Shown here: piece by piece, positions 24,132 through 32,508 of the stretch | How positions within the stretch are numbered: position 1 is the stretch's first letter | Layout: each line of letters opens with the position of its first letter | NCBI RefSeq assembly: GCF_025751535.1 | Contig: NZ_JAOWLC010000009.1 | Location: 1 to 64,000 of the forward strand | Length of the DNA stretch: 64,000 bases | Direction: 5' to 3' | Origin: Lentibacter sp. XHP0401 | GTDB taxonomy: Bacteria > Pseudomonadota > Alphaproteobacteria > Rhodobacterales > Rhodobacteraceae | Program-made: the position numbers and the translations under genes | The notes under the pieces: model-generated | Told to the model about the DNA's origin: nothing | Database searches by the model: none | What the model saw: only the letters and a program-made list of their open reading frames with translations

Positions 24132-25406
24132 ATGAATGATCTGAGCGACACGACGAAAGAAATTGATATCACAACATCGGTTGCAAACCTTGGCCAGCGG
24201 GCGAAAGCCGCCGCGCACCGCCTTGCTTTGGCAACGGCTGAACAACGCAATCTGGCGCTGATTGAGGCAGCGAAGGCCTTACGCACCCGTACCCCCGAAA
24301 TACTAGACGCGAATGCCACAGATCTTGCCAGCGTTAGCGGCAAGGATGACGCCTTCATTGATCGCCTTACCCTGACAGAAGATCGTGTCGCCGCCATGGC
24401 CGAAGCTGTTGATGCCATTGCCCGGCAATCCGATCCTCTGGGCCGCACACTCGCACATTTCGAACGCCCCAATGGACTAAAGATCGACCGCGTCAGCGTG
24501 CCTATCGGTGTCATCGCGATGATCTATGAATCGCGTCCCAACGTCGGCTCTGACGCAGGCGCACTATGTATGAAGTCAGGCAATGCGGTTATCCTGCGCG
24601 GCGGCTCCGAAAGCCTGCACTCATCGCGGGTGATTGTTGCCTGCCTGGCGCAAGGGCTCAAGGCAGCGGGCCTGCCCGTAGATGCGGTGCAACTCGTCGA
24701 CACCCGCGACAGGGAGGCAGTCAAGCTTTTGTTGCACAGCACAGACACCGTTGATCTGGTTATCCCGCGCGGCGGGCGTGGCTTGGTGTCTCTGGTGCAA
24801 AAAGAGGCTCGCGTGCCGACTTTATTGCACCTTGATGGAAACAATCACAGCTACATCCATGAAAGTGCGGATATCGGAAAAGCAGCAGGCATTATCCAGA
24901 ACGCTAAAATGCGCCGGACTGGGATTTGCGGGGCCACTGAATGCGTGGTGATTGATCGTCGGATCGCCTCTGAGGTTCTGCCACATTTGAAAGAGGCGCT
25001 TGGCAATTGTGAGCTGCGCGGGGATAGTGAAGCACAGAAAATCCTGCCTGAAATAACACCCGCTACAGATGCAGATTGGGATACGGAATATCTGAGCAAT
25101 GTCATTTCCGTAAAGATCGTAAGCGATCTGAACGAGGCAATCGAGTTTGTGCAATCTCATTCTTCGGGTCACACCGACGCGATTATCTCCGAAGACACGG
25201 ACGCAGCCAAACGCTTCATGGCCGCGATTGATTCTGCTGTGGTCATGCATAACGCCTCCACCCAGTTTTCTGACGGAGGCGAGTTCGGCATGGGCGCTGA
25301 AATCGGTATCGCGACAGGTAAAATGCACGCACGCGGCCCCGTCGGGGCAGAGCAATTGACAAGCTTCAAATATCTCGTCTTCGGAAACGGCCAGAAGCGC
25401 CCGTAA
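24132..25406 (+). CDS. proA: Glutamate-5-semialdehyde dehydrogenase (gamma-glutamyl phosphate reductase)
   Basis: A 424-residue aldehyde-dehydrogenase-superfamily enzyme that reduces gamma-glutamyl phosphate with NADPH. Conserved segments include [20 protein letters not shown] near 122, [24 protein letters not shown] near 215, [13 protein letters not shown], and the catalytic Cys in [10 protein letters not shown] near 265. Length matches the family. AGGAGATGAAGT gives a strong ribosome binding site. Together with the divergent proB and upstream proC it completes the whole path from glutamate to proline in one place. Confidence 0.95.
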   Translation: MNDLSDTTKEIDITTSVANLGQRAKAAAHRLALATAEQRNLALIEAAKALRTRTPEILDANATDLASVSGKDDAFIDRLTLTEDRVAAMAEAVDAIARQSDPLGRTLAHFERPNGLKIDRVSVPIGVIAMIYESRPNVGSDAGALCMKSGNAVILRGGSESLHSSRVIVACLAQGLKAAGLPVDAVQLVDTRDREAVKLLLHSTDTVDLVIPRGGRGLVSLVQKEARVPTLLHLDGNNHSYIHESADIGKAAGIIQNAKMRRTGICGATECVVIDRRIASEVLPHLKEALGNCELRGDSEAQKILPEITPATDADWDTEYLSNVISVKIVSDLNEAIEFVQSHSSGHTDAIISEDTDAAKRFMAAIDSAVVMHNASTQFSDGGEFGMGAEIGIATGKMHARGPVGAEQLTSFKYLVFGNGQKRP

Positions 25407-25697
25407 TTACTCGCCTAATGCCACAGGCAGCCCGGCACAACTGCCCCAGCCAAAATGTATACGAAGTATAGCCGCTCTGCTCTTGGCCAGCTCCACAATA
25501 CAGCACGAGCTGGTCAAACGGTTCGGCCTATTGAATATCATCTCACCTCATAAGTCAGATCAAAATAGAGACCAAAAATTTGGCACTTTGATTTAATTTC
25601 AATACTTTAGGATCGAAGCGACATATTTCTCGCCCGGATATCTGGCTAAAGCCAATCCGTGTCTCTAGTGTCGGGCTAAAGTTAGAGGTGTTCGAGC

Positions 25698-26759
25698 ATG
25701 ACCAAAGTAGATAGCCCCGTCATTTTTGATGGCCACAATGACGTCTTGTTGAAATTACATATGGCCGGAGGGCTGTCTGCAACCGAGAGCTTTCTGACAG
25801 GGCGAGATGGCGCCATTGATGCTGTTTCTGCAAAAAAGGGAAACTTTGGTGGCGGTTTTTTCGCTGTCTATGTGCCCTCCCCTGTTGATCGTAATTTCAA
25901 AATGGAAGAGATGGCAAAGTCGGCATATGACTTGCCGCTCCCCGCGCCCGTTGAATGGTGCGACGCATTACCCGTGGTTATGGCGCAGGCCGCCATTTTG
26001 TTTGATCTCGAGAAACGAGGCGCGCTGTGTATATGTCGGTCTGTTGCCGACATCCGTGCGACATTGGACGCTGGCAAAATGGCAGCAATCTTTCACATTG
26101 AAGGCGTCGAAGGAATTGATCCAGACTTGAATACTCTTGAAGTTTTGTATCAGGCTGGCCTGAGATCACTTGGCCCCGTCTGGAGCCGCTCCACTATTTT
26201 CGGCCATGGGGTTCCGTTCAGATATCCGGGCACACCTGACATTGGCGATGGCTTGACCGAACACGGCGTGCGACTGATCAAGCGCTGCGATGAAATGGGC
26301 ATTATGGTGGACCTATCCCACTTGAATGAAGCAGGGTTCTGGGATGTTGCCAAATACTCGACCAAACCACTGGTTGCCACTCATTCAAACGCCCATGCAA
26401 TCTGTCCGCATAGCCGAAACCTGACGGACAGACAGCTCGCCGCAATCAAAGAAAGCGACGGTATGGTTGGCCTGAATTTCGCTGTCGCATTCCTGCGTGA
26501 CGACGGGAGAATGCTGGCTGATGTGCCGCTGGAGCAAATGATACGCCACCTTGATCACCTGATCGAGCATGTTGGCGAAGACCGCGTAGGCATGGGGTCT
26601 GATTACGACGGAGCCGTGGTTCCCGAAGACTTGACCTCTTGTGCGGGTTTGCCCAAACTACGACAGGCCATGGAAAAACACGGCTACGACAAAGCGTTAA
26701 TCGCAAAAATTTGCCACGAAAACTGGCTGCGCGTGCTGAAGAAAACATGGGGAAAATAA
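25698..26759 (+). CDS. Membrane-dipeptidase-family (M19) dipeptidase
   Basis: A 353-residue zinc dipeptidase of family M19. Metal ligands are visible: His-x-Asp in DGHNDVLLKL (about 10-19), Glu in FHIEGVEGIDPD near 133, His residues in MVDLSHLNEAG and ATHSNAHAICPHSRN, and Asp in GMGSDYDGAV near 300. The enzyme would cleave dipeptides, possibly with unusual or D-residues. No signal peptide is present, so it acts in the cytoplasm after import. It opens an operon with the dipeptide-type ABC transporter, 50 bp ahead of the binding protein. The 290 bp before it show no gene. Confidence 0.92.
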   Translation: MTKVDSPVIFDGHNDVLLKLHMAGGLSATESFLTGRDGAIDAVSAKKGNFGGGFFAVYVPSPVDRNFKMEEMAKSAYDLPLPAPVEWCDALPVVMAQAAILFDLEKRGALCICRSVADIRATLDAGKMAAIFHIEGVEGIDPDLNTLEVLYQAGLRSLGPVWSRSTIFGHGVPFRYPGTPDIGDGLTEHGVRLIKRCDEMGIMVDLSHLNEAGFWDVAKYSTKPLVATHSNAHAICPHSRNLTDRQLAAIKESDGMVGLNFAVAFLRDDGRMLADVPLEQMIRHLDHLIEHVGEDRVGMGSDYDGAVVPEDLTSCAGLPKLRQAMEKHGYDKALIAKICHENWLRVLKKTWGK

Positions 26760-26809
26760 CCCTTTGCCAGCCTATGAATAACCAACCACAGAACATGGGA
26801 GTTTCTGAA

Positions 26810-28408
26810 ATGAATGTATTTAACCGATTACTGACCAGCGTCGCGATTGGGGCCGCTGTCAGTATGTCGTCCATGGCAGCTTATGCCGAAACACCTGCAA
26901 ATATGCTGGTAATCGCAAACCGCATTGATGACATCATCACAATCGACCCAGCCGAGAGCTTTGAGTTCGCGGGATCTGACGTGAGCCGCAATGTGTATCA
27001 ACGTCTTGTCTACCTTGATCCAATGGATCTGGAAGCAGGGTATAAGCCCGCACTGGCCGAAAGCTGGGAGGTCTCCGAAGACGGCAAAACAATCACGTTC
27101 ATCATGCGGGAAGGAATTACGTTCGAATCCGGCAACCCTGTTCGCGCCGAAGACGCTGCATTTTCGCTTCAGCGCGCCGTGATTTTGAACAAAACGCCTT
27201 CGTTCATCTTGGGGCAATTCGGATTCACCCCCGAGAATGCCGCCGAAATGATCAAAGCCGATGGGAACAAGCTGACCATCACCACCGATAAAAAATATGC
27301 GACATCGTTTATTTTGAACTGCCTTACAGCAACTATCGGCGCGATCGTCGACAAAGAAACCGTCATGGCAAACGAAGTCGACGGCGATATGGGCAACACC
27401 TGGCTCAAAACAAACACAGCGGGTTCAGGCCCCTACAAATTGGACAGCTGGAAACCAAACGACAGCGTGACCATGTCATTGAACCCGAACTACACTGGCG
27501 ACAAACCCGCAATGGAACGTGTTATTGTGCGCCACGTCACCGAAAGCGCATCACAGCGTTTGTTGCTTGAGCGTGGGGATATCGACATTGCCCGAAACCT
27601 GAACCCTGAAGATATCGCCGGCGTAACTGCGGCAGGCGGCGTCAAGGTTGAAGACGAGCTGAAAGGTCACCTGATGTATCTTGCCCTGAACGGCAAACAT
27701 CCGGTTCTGTCCAAGCCAGAAGTGCGTCAGGCCTTCAAATACCTTGTTGACTATGAAGGCATGCAAAACAGTTTTCTGAATGGGCAATACACAACCCATC
27801 AGAACTTCCTTCCTGCAACGTATCTCGGTGCATCTACTGAGAAACCGTTCTCGCTTAACATAGAAAAAGCTAAAGAGCTTTTGGCAGAGGCTGGCGTTGA
27901 AGGTTTGGAGATCGAAGCTGGCGTTCGTGAGGCCCAAGAGCGGATCGAAATTGCACAATCCATGCAAAATACGCTTGCTCAAGTCGGCATCAAGCTGAAC
28001 ATCACCGTCGGCACAGCCAAGCAGATCCTTGGTCGTTACCGCGCACGCGAATTGGACATGTATGTTGGTATCTGGGGACCGGATTATCCTGATCCACAGA
28101 CCAATGCAGGCACCTTTGCCTACAACCCCGACAATTCGGACGAAGCCAATGCAACAGGCCTTCTGGCATGGCGCACGGGCTGGGAAGTAAGCCCCGGGAT
28201 GAACGCGGCGGTTGAAGCAGCCGTAACGGAAGGGGATCGCGATACGCGGATTCAGATGTATCAGGATATTCAAAAGGAATTCCGCGATACGTCACCATTC
28301 ATCGTCATGTTCCAACGGATCGAACAATCCGCCATGCGTGAAAACGTGATGAACTTCTCAACAGGGCAAGCGGTTACAAACGCTGCGTACTGGCCGGTTA
28401 CCAAGTAA
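26810..28408 (+). CDS. ABC transporter substrate-binding protein, family 5 (dipeptide/oligopeptide)
   Basis: A 532-residue periplasmic binding protein of the SBP_bac_5 family. The signal peptide covers about residues 1-25 (LLTSVAIGAAVSMSSMAAYA) and ends AYAE. The family block near residue 60-100 (NVYQRLVYLDP, YKPALAESWEVSEDGKTITF) matches DppA-like proteins. GGGAG stands eight bases before the ATG at 26810; in-frame codons further upstream overlap the dipeptidase and were rejected. It recognises peptides or related solutes for the DppBCDF-type transporter that follows. A strong hairpin lies 26 bp after its stop. Confidence 0.92.
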   Translation: MNVFNRLLTSVAIGAAVSMSSMAAYAETPANMLVIANRIDDIITIDPAESFEFAGSDVSRNVYQRLVYLDPMDLEAGYKPALAESWEVSEDGKTITFIMREGITFESGNPVRAEDAAFSLQRAVILNKTPSFILGQFGFTPENAAEMIKADGNKLTITTDKKYATSFILNCLTATIGAIVDKETVMANEVDGDMGNTWLKTNTAGSGPYKLDSWKPNDSVTMSLNPNYTGDKPAMERVIVRHVTESASQRLLLERGDIDIARNLNPEDIAGVTAAGGVKVEDELKGHLMYLALNGKHPVLSKPEVRQAFKYLVDYEGMQNSFLNGQYTTHQNFLPATYLGASTEKPFSLNIEKAKELLAEAGVEGLEIEAGVREAQERIEIAQSMQNTLAQVGIKLNITVGTAKQILGRYRARELDMYVGIWGPDYPDPQTNAGTFAYNPDNSDEANATGLLAWRTGWEVSPGMNAAVEAAVTEGDRDTRIQMYQDIQKEFRDTSPFIVMFQRIEQSAMRENVMNFSTGQAVTNAAYWPVTK

Positions 28409-29482
28409 ATGGCGTTGACCAATGAAAGCAACGAAGAGCGCCCGATGCGGGCGCTCTTTATTGATCGCATATGGCCTACATTGAAGGTTGTGATCTCCAC
28501 GATTGGCTCAATCGCGGTGACCATGCTGGGCCTGTTGTTCATTACCTTTATTATAGGTCGCGTCATGCCGATTGACCCTGTGCTTGCCATCGTCGGCGAG
28601 CGCGCGTCACAAGCGCAATATGACGAAGTTTATCAACAGCTCGGGCTGGATCGTCCGGTTATTGTGCAATTTCTTTTCTACATTTGGGATGTGCTCCACC
28701 TCGATTTCGGGATCTCGGTTCTGAACGCGCGACCAGTTTCAGAAGACATCGCACGGGTTTTTCCGGCGACATTGGAATTGGCGACCATCGGGATCATAAT
28801 CGGCATTGTAACAGGCGTGCCACTCGGCGTGCTGGCTGCGGTCAACAAGGGCACCTGGATCGACCAGATCGCCCGGCTCGTCGCCCTCATCGGTTACTCC
28901 ATGCCTATTTTCTGGCTGGGCTTGATCGGCTTGCTGGTGTTCTATGGCATTCTGGGCTGGGTCGGAGGGCCGGGCCGTGTCGGAATTTTCTATGTCGATG
29001 TGGTGCCGAGCGTAACCGGGCTTATCCTTGTAGATGCTCTTTTGGACGGGAATTGGGACGTATTCAAAAGCGCCTTTAGCCACATCGTGTTACCAGCTTC
29101 GCTGCTTGGGTATTACTCGCTGGCCTACATCAGCCGGATGACACGTTCTTTCATGCTGGAACAACTCAGCGCAGAATATGTCACAACTGCACGTGTGAAA
29201 GGAATGTCGGAATGGAACGTCGTCTGGAAGCATGCGTTCAAAAATATCCGGGTCCAGTTGATCACGGTCATCGCGCTAAGCTATGCAGGGCTGCTTGAGG
29301 GCTCGGTTCTCACCGAGATTATCTTCAGCTGGCCAGGCATCGGCAGCTACATCACCACCGCCTTGCTCAGTGCTGACATGAACGCCGTTTTAGGCGGCAC
29401 TGTGGTTGTCGGTCTTATTTTCATCCTCCTCAATGTCTTGTCCGATATGCTTTACAAGATCTTTGACCCCCGAGCGAAATAG
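28409..29482 (+). CDS. Dipeptide ABC transporter permease, DppB type
   Basis: A 357-residue permease with about six membrane segments and the BPD_transp_1 pattern. Typical stretches are DPVLAIVGERASQAQYDEVYQQLGLDRP near 50, TGVPLGVLAAVNKGT near 134 and the EAA loop YVTTARVKGMSEWNVVWKHAFKN near 252. The start is uncertain: the frame opens with ATG at 28409, directly after the binding protein stop, and a second ATG at 28445 would begin MRALFIDRIW nearer the conserved part, but it lies in the loop of an 11-bp perfect hairpin. Neither has a clear ribosome binding site, so translational coupling is likely. Confidence 0.9.
   Translation: MALTNESNEERPMRALFIDRIWPTLKVVISTIGSIAVTMLGLLFITFIIGRVMPIDPVLAIVGERASQAQYDEVYQQLGLDRPVIVQFLFYIWDVLHLDFGISVLNARPVSEDIARVFPATLELATIGIIIGIVTGVPLGVLAAVNKGTWIDQIARLVALIGYSMPIFWLGLIGLLVFYGILGWVGGPGRVGIFYVDVVPSVTGLILVDALLDGNWDVFKSAFSHIVLPASLLGYYSLAYISRMTRSFMLEQLSAEYVTTARVKGMSEWNVVWKHAFKNIRVQLITVIALSYAGLLEGSVLTEIIFSWPGIGSYITTALLSADMNAVLGGTVVVGLIFILLNVLSDMLYKIFDPRAK
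28434..28458 (+). terminator. Perfect hairpin between binding protein and permease genes (attenuator or mRNA 3'-end)
   Basis: AAGAGCGCCCG (28434-28444) pairs perfectly with CGGGCGCTCTT (28448-28458); the loop is ATG, followed by TATTG, so there is only a short T run. It starts 26 bp after the binding protein stop. Such hairpins commonly give partial termination or protect the upstream message, keeping the binding protein in excess over the permease. Here the loop ATG is also a possible permease start codon. Confidence 0.7.
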
Positions 29483-29497
29483 AAGGGCGGTTCATTC

Positions 29498-30409
29498 ATG
29501 TCTAATACTCAAACTTTACGCGAGTGGCTTTTGACCGAAACGCCGACTTCGCGCCGTCATGCCAAGATCTCTGCGTTTTATCATGGCTGGTTAACACTAC
29601 GCTCTAACACAATGGCGATGATCGGGCTGGGCATTCTTGTGCTGATGCTCTTTGTCGCTGCCGCTGCGCCTCTGCTGGCTCCACATGACCCTTTTACACA
29701 GGATCTCGGCAACCGTCTTGCGCCGCTTTGGAGTGACGGGCATGTGTTCGGCACTGATAGCCTTGGACGCGACATTCTTTCACGGCTGATTTATGGAACG
29801 CGGATCACACTCTATATCGTAACATTGGTGACCTTGATTGCCCCTGTTGCCGGCCTCTTGGTCGGCACTGTATCCGGCTATGTCGGGGGTTGGACCGACA
29901 CTGTCTTGATGCGCATCACTGACATTTTTCTCGCCTTTCCCCGTTTGGTTCTAGCCTTGGCGTTTGTTGCCGCCCTCGGAGCTGGCATCGAGAATGCGGT
30001 TATTGCGATTTCCCTCACCGCATGGCCCCCCTATGCCCGTATAGCGCGTGCCGAGACACTCACGATCCGCTCATCCGACTATATCAGCGCCATCAAGCTC
30101 CAAGGTGCTGGGCCGATCCGGATTATCACCAAGCACATCTGGCCTCTGTGTATCTCCTCTCTGATTGTGCGGGTCACGCTCGATATGGCAGGCATTATTC
30201 TGACAGCTGCGGGTCTTGGATTTCTTGGCCTTGGCGCACAACCGCCCAGCCCGGAATGGGGAGCGATGATCTCTGAAGGACGGCGGTTTATTCTCGATCA
30301 CTGGTGGGTGGCTACTGTCCCTGGCCTTGCCATTTTCACGGTCTCGCTCGCGTTCAATCTATTGGGTGACGGGTTGCGCGATGTTCTCGATCCAAAGGCA
30401 GGTGACTGA
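29498..30409 (+). CDS. Dipeptide ABC transporter permease, DppC type
   Basis: A 303-residue permease partner of the DppB-type protein. An N-terminal cytoplasmic part of about 35 residues precedes the first helix (MIGLGILVLMLFVAAAAPLLAPHDPF), the usual OppC N-terminal pattern. FGTDSLGRDILSRLIYGTRI near 85-104 and the EAA loop DYISAIKLQGAGPIRIITKHIW near 190 are conserved. It lies 15 bp after DppB with GAAGGGCGG as ribosome binding site, and its TGA shares one base with the ATG of the next ATPase gene. Confidence 0.92.
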   Translation: MSNTQTLREWLLTETPTSRRHAKISAFYHGWLTLRSNTMAMIGLGILVLMLFVAAAAPLLAPHDPFTQDLGNRLAPLWSDGHVFGTDSLGRDILSRLIYGTRITLYIVTLVTLIAPVAGLLVGTVSGYVGGWTDTVLMRITDIFLAFPRLVLALAFVAALGAGIENAVIAISLTAWPPYARIARAETLTIRSSDYISAIKLQGAGPIRIITKHIWPLCISSLIVRVTLDMAGIILTAAGLGFLGLGAQPPSPEWGAMISEGRRFILDHWWVATVPGLAIFTVSLAFNLLGDGLRDVLDPKAGD

Positions 30410-31266
30410 TGGAAACGCTTCTCGATGTTGAAAACCTCTGGGTCAAATTCCCCTCCCGCCAAGGTGTGTTTGATGCCGTGCGCGGCGTATCCTTTACCCT
30501 TGGGCGAGAACGCCTTGGTATTGTCGGGGAGAGCGGCTCCGGCAAGTCAATGACGGGCCGTGCCATCTTACGCCTGATCAGAAAGCCCGGCATCGTTGAA
30601 GCCGATCATATCAAACTTGATGGTGTGGACCTGCTGACCAAAACTGAAAAGGAAATGCGCGCCGTGCGGGGGCAACGCATCAGTATGGTCATGCAAGACC
30701 CCAAGTTCTCGCTCAACCCTGTCATGACAATTGGCAGCCAAATTATCGAGGCCTATCGGCTTCATAACTCGGCGTCCAAAGCGGATGCTTATCGCAAGTC
30801 GCTTGAGATGCTCGAAGCCGTATCGATCAACGATCCGGAGCGCGTGATGCGCGCCTATCCTCACGAGATGTCAGGTGGCATGGGCCAGCGGATTATGATC
30901 GCGATGATGTTGATCCCCAACCCCGAAATCCTGATCGCGGATGAGCCGACCTCGGCGCTTGATGTATCCGTCCAGCGTCAAGTTCTGGATATCATGGACA
31001 AACTAGTGAAAGAACGCGGCATGGGGCTAATCTTTATTAGCCACGACCTGAACCTTGTCGCCGATTTTTGTGACCGGGTTTTGATAATGTATGCCGGTCG
31101 TGTGGTTGAAGTTTGTGAGGCGGATAAACTGCATGACGCCAAACATCCCTATACCCGAGGTTTGTTGAACTCTCTGCCACGACTGGATCAGCCCAGCAAA
31201 CGGTTGGAAGTCTTGCAACGTGATCCCGAATGGTCACAAACCCCAAGTGTGAGTGGCCGGATATGA
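30409..31266 (+). CDS. Dipeptide ABC transporter ATP-binding protein, DppD type
   Basis: A 285-residue ABC ATPase. Walker A is GESGSGKS near 42-49, the signature is MSGGMGQR near 157, and Walker B is [14 protein letters not shown] near 176-189; the switch His is in ISHDLNL. It is somewhat shorter than usual DppD proteins (about 320), because the C-terminal oligopeptide-transporter extension is reduced to [21 protein letters not shown]. It overlaps the next ATPase by ATGA, so both are made together to power import. Confidence 0.92.
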   Translation: METLLDVENLWVKFPSRQGVFDAVRGVSFTLGRERLGIVGESGSGKSMTGRAILRLIRKPGIVEADHIKLDGVDLLTKTEKEMRAVRGQRISMVMQDPKFSLNPVMTIGSQIIEAYRLHNSASKADAYRKSLEMLEAVSINDPERVMRAYPHEMSGGMGQRIMIAMMLIPNPEILIADEPTSALDVSVQRQVLDIMDKLVKERGMGLIFISHDLNLVADFCDRVLIMYAGRVVEVCEADKLHDAKHPYTRGLLNSLPRLDQPSKRLEVLQRDPEWSQTPSVSGRI

Positions 31267-32003
31267 GCATGTTGAACGTCAAGAACCTAAACGTATGGTT
31301 TGGCAAGCGGCAACAGCGTGTAGACGCCGTCAGGGATGCAACATTTGAAGTTGCACGTGGCGAAAGCTTTGGCCTGGTCGGGGAAAGCGGGTCCGGAAAA
31401 TCCACGATCTTGCGTGCCATTACAGGGCTTGCCCCGAATTGGTCTGGTCAACTCAGCATTGATGGAAATCCCGTGCCACAGAAGCGGCCCAAGGCCTTTT
31501 ACAAACAAGTGCAGATGGTCTTTCAAGACCCCTACGCGTCGCTTCACCCGCGCCATTCTGTTGATCAGGTGCTGGGCGAAACCCTGCAACTGCACGGCTT
31601 TCGGGATATAGACAATCGGGTCGTCAAACTGCTTGATGATGTGGGACTCGGCCAAAAGTTCCGCTTTCGATATCCACATCAGCTTTCCGGTGGCCAGCGT
31701 CAGCGGGTGGCCATTGCGCGGGCTCTGGCGCCAGAACCGGAGTTGCTTTTGCTTGATGAACCAACATCGGCTCTGGATGTATCGGTGCAGGCTGAAATCC
31801 TTAATTTGCTTACAGATTTGCGAGCAGACCGTAACCTGACATATCTCATGGTGTCGCATGATCTATCCGTAGTCGGGCATATGTGTGATCGCCTTGCTGT
31901 CATGAAAAGCGGAGAGGTTGTTGATATCCTGAGCGTTGCAGCTCTGAGATCAATGGAGGCTTCTCACCCTTACACACGGCAGTTATTCGAGGCATCACTT
32001 TAG
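31263..32003 (+). CDS. Dipeptide ABC transporter ATP-binding protein, DppF type
   Basis: A 246-residue ABC ATPase, second subunit of the importer. Walker A is GESGSGKST near 42-50, Q-loop QMVFQDPYASLHPRH near 88, signature LSGGQRQRVAIARAL near 144, and Walker [15 protein letters not shown] near 165. It is shorter than common DppF (about 310-330), ending ASHPYTRQLFEASL with almost no C-terminal extension. The ATG at 31263 overlaps the DppD stop. It is the last gene of the dipeptide operon; I see no clear terminator after it. Confidence 0.92.
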   Translation: MSMLNVKNLNVWFGKRQQRVDAVRDATFEVARGESFGLVGESGSGKSTILRAITGLAPNWSGQLSIDGNPVPQKRPKAFYKQVQMVFQDPYASLHPRHSVDQVLGETLQLHGFRDIDNRVVKLLDDVGLGQKFRFRYPHQLSGGQRQRVAIARALAPEPELLLLDEPTSALDVSVQAEILNLLTDLRADRNLTYLMVSHDLSVVGHMCDRLAVMKSGEVVDILSVAALRSMEASHPYTRQLFEASL

Positions 32004-32392
32004 ATTCGTGTCCTCATGCCAAGTGACTTAGGGCGCTGTCATAATAAAATGTGGCTAGAAACCTGTCAGTCCGCAATGCTCACACTTCGCGGCAAAGCCC
32101 GAGGCCTTCCGCAAGCTGTAGATGCTCCAACGCTTAAACCGATCTGAAGTCTGACGTCAGATGACGAAAGACATTTCTAGAGTTTTTCTTTTGGTTTCAG
32201 GTTTCGAAAATTTTAAACAGACAACAACATTTCCAAGTATATCCTATTTTCGAGAATCTCCGCCTCCTCCAAACATACAACATTTGCGCCGGATAAAGCC
32301 AAACCGACGTGAACGGGATAGAACAATATATCCACCAACCCCATATAACACAGGGCTTCTCGGATATTTTCGGATAAAGCTTGTTGGTTAAA
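32004..32392. other. Non-coding junction between accessory region and tRNA-Thr
   Basis: I see no supported gene, terminator or integrase. The stretch 32160-32390 is AT-rich and the only open frames are short and overlapping on both strands. It ends at the 3' end of tRNA-Thr, a usual place for island attachment sites. I did not find a second copy of the tRNA 3' end elsewhere in the window. Confidence 0.5.
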
Positions 32393-32468
32393 TGGTGCCC
32401 CCACACGGACTCGAACCGCGGACCTATTGATTACAAATCAATTGCTCTACCAGCTGAGCTATAGGGGC
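32393..32468 (-). tRNA. tRNA-Thr (anticodon TGT)
   Basis: On the minus strand a full cloverleaf can be drawn: acceptor GCCCCTA with TGGGGGC (one G-T pair), D arm GCTC/GAGC, anticodon stem ATTGA/TCAAT with loop TTTGTAA giving anticodon TGT, and T arm CGCGG TTCGAGT CCGTG. Discriminator A is followed by an encoded CCA at 32393-32395. It reads threonine ACA and related codons. Confidence 0.95.
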
Positions 32469-32508
32469 ACTGCGGGCCGATTTAAGGCAGGAATCTTACG
32501 CTTGCAAG

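Noticed and set aside
25407-25697. Possible attenuator or gene between proA and the dipeptidase
   Set aside because: A weak GGCAG/CTGCC pairing exists but no T run, no conserved frame and no clear promoter motif.
32393-32468. Second attachment-site copy of the tRNA-Thr 3' end inside the window
   Set aside because: I looked for the GGGGGCACCA-ending block in both directions and saw it only in the tRNA itself.
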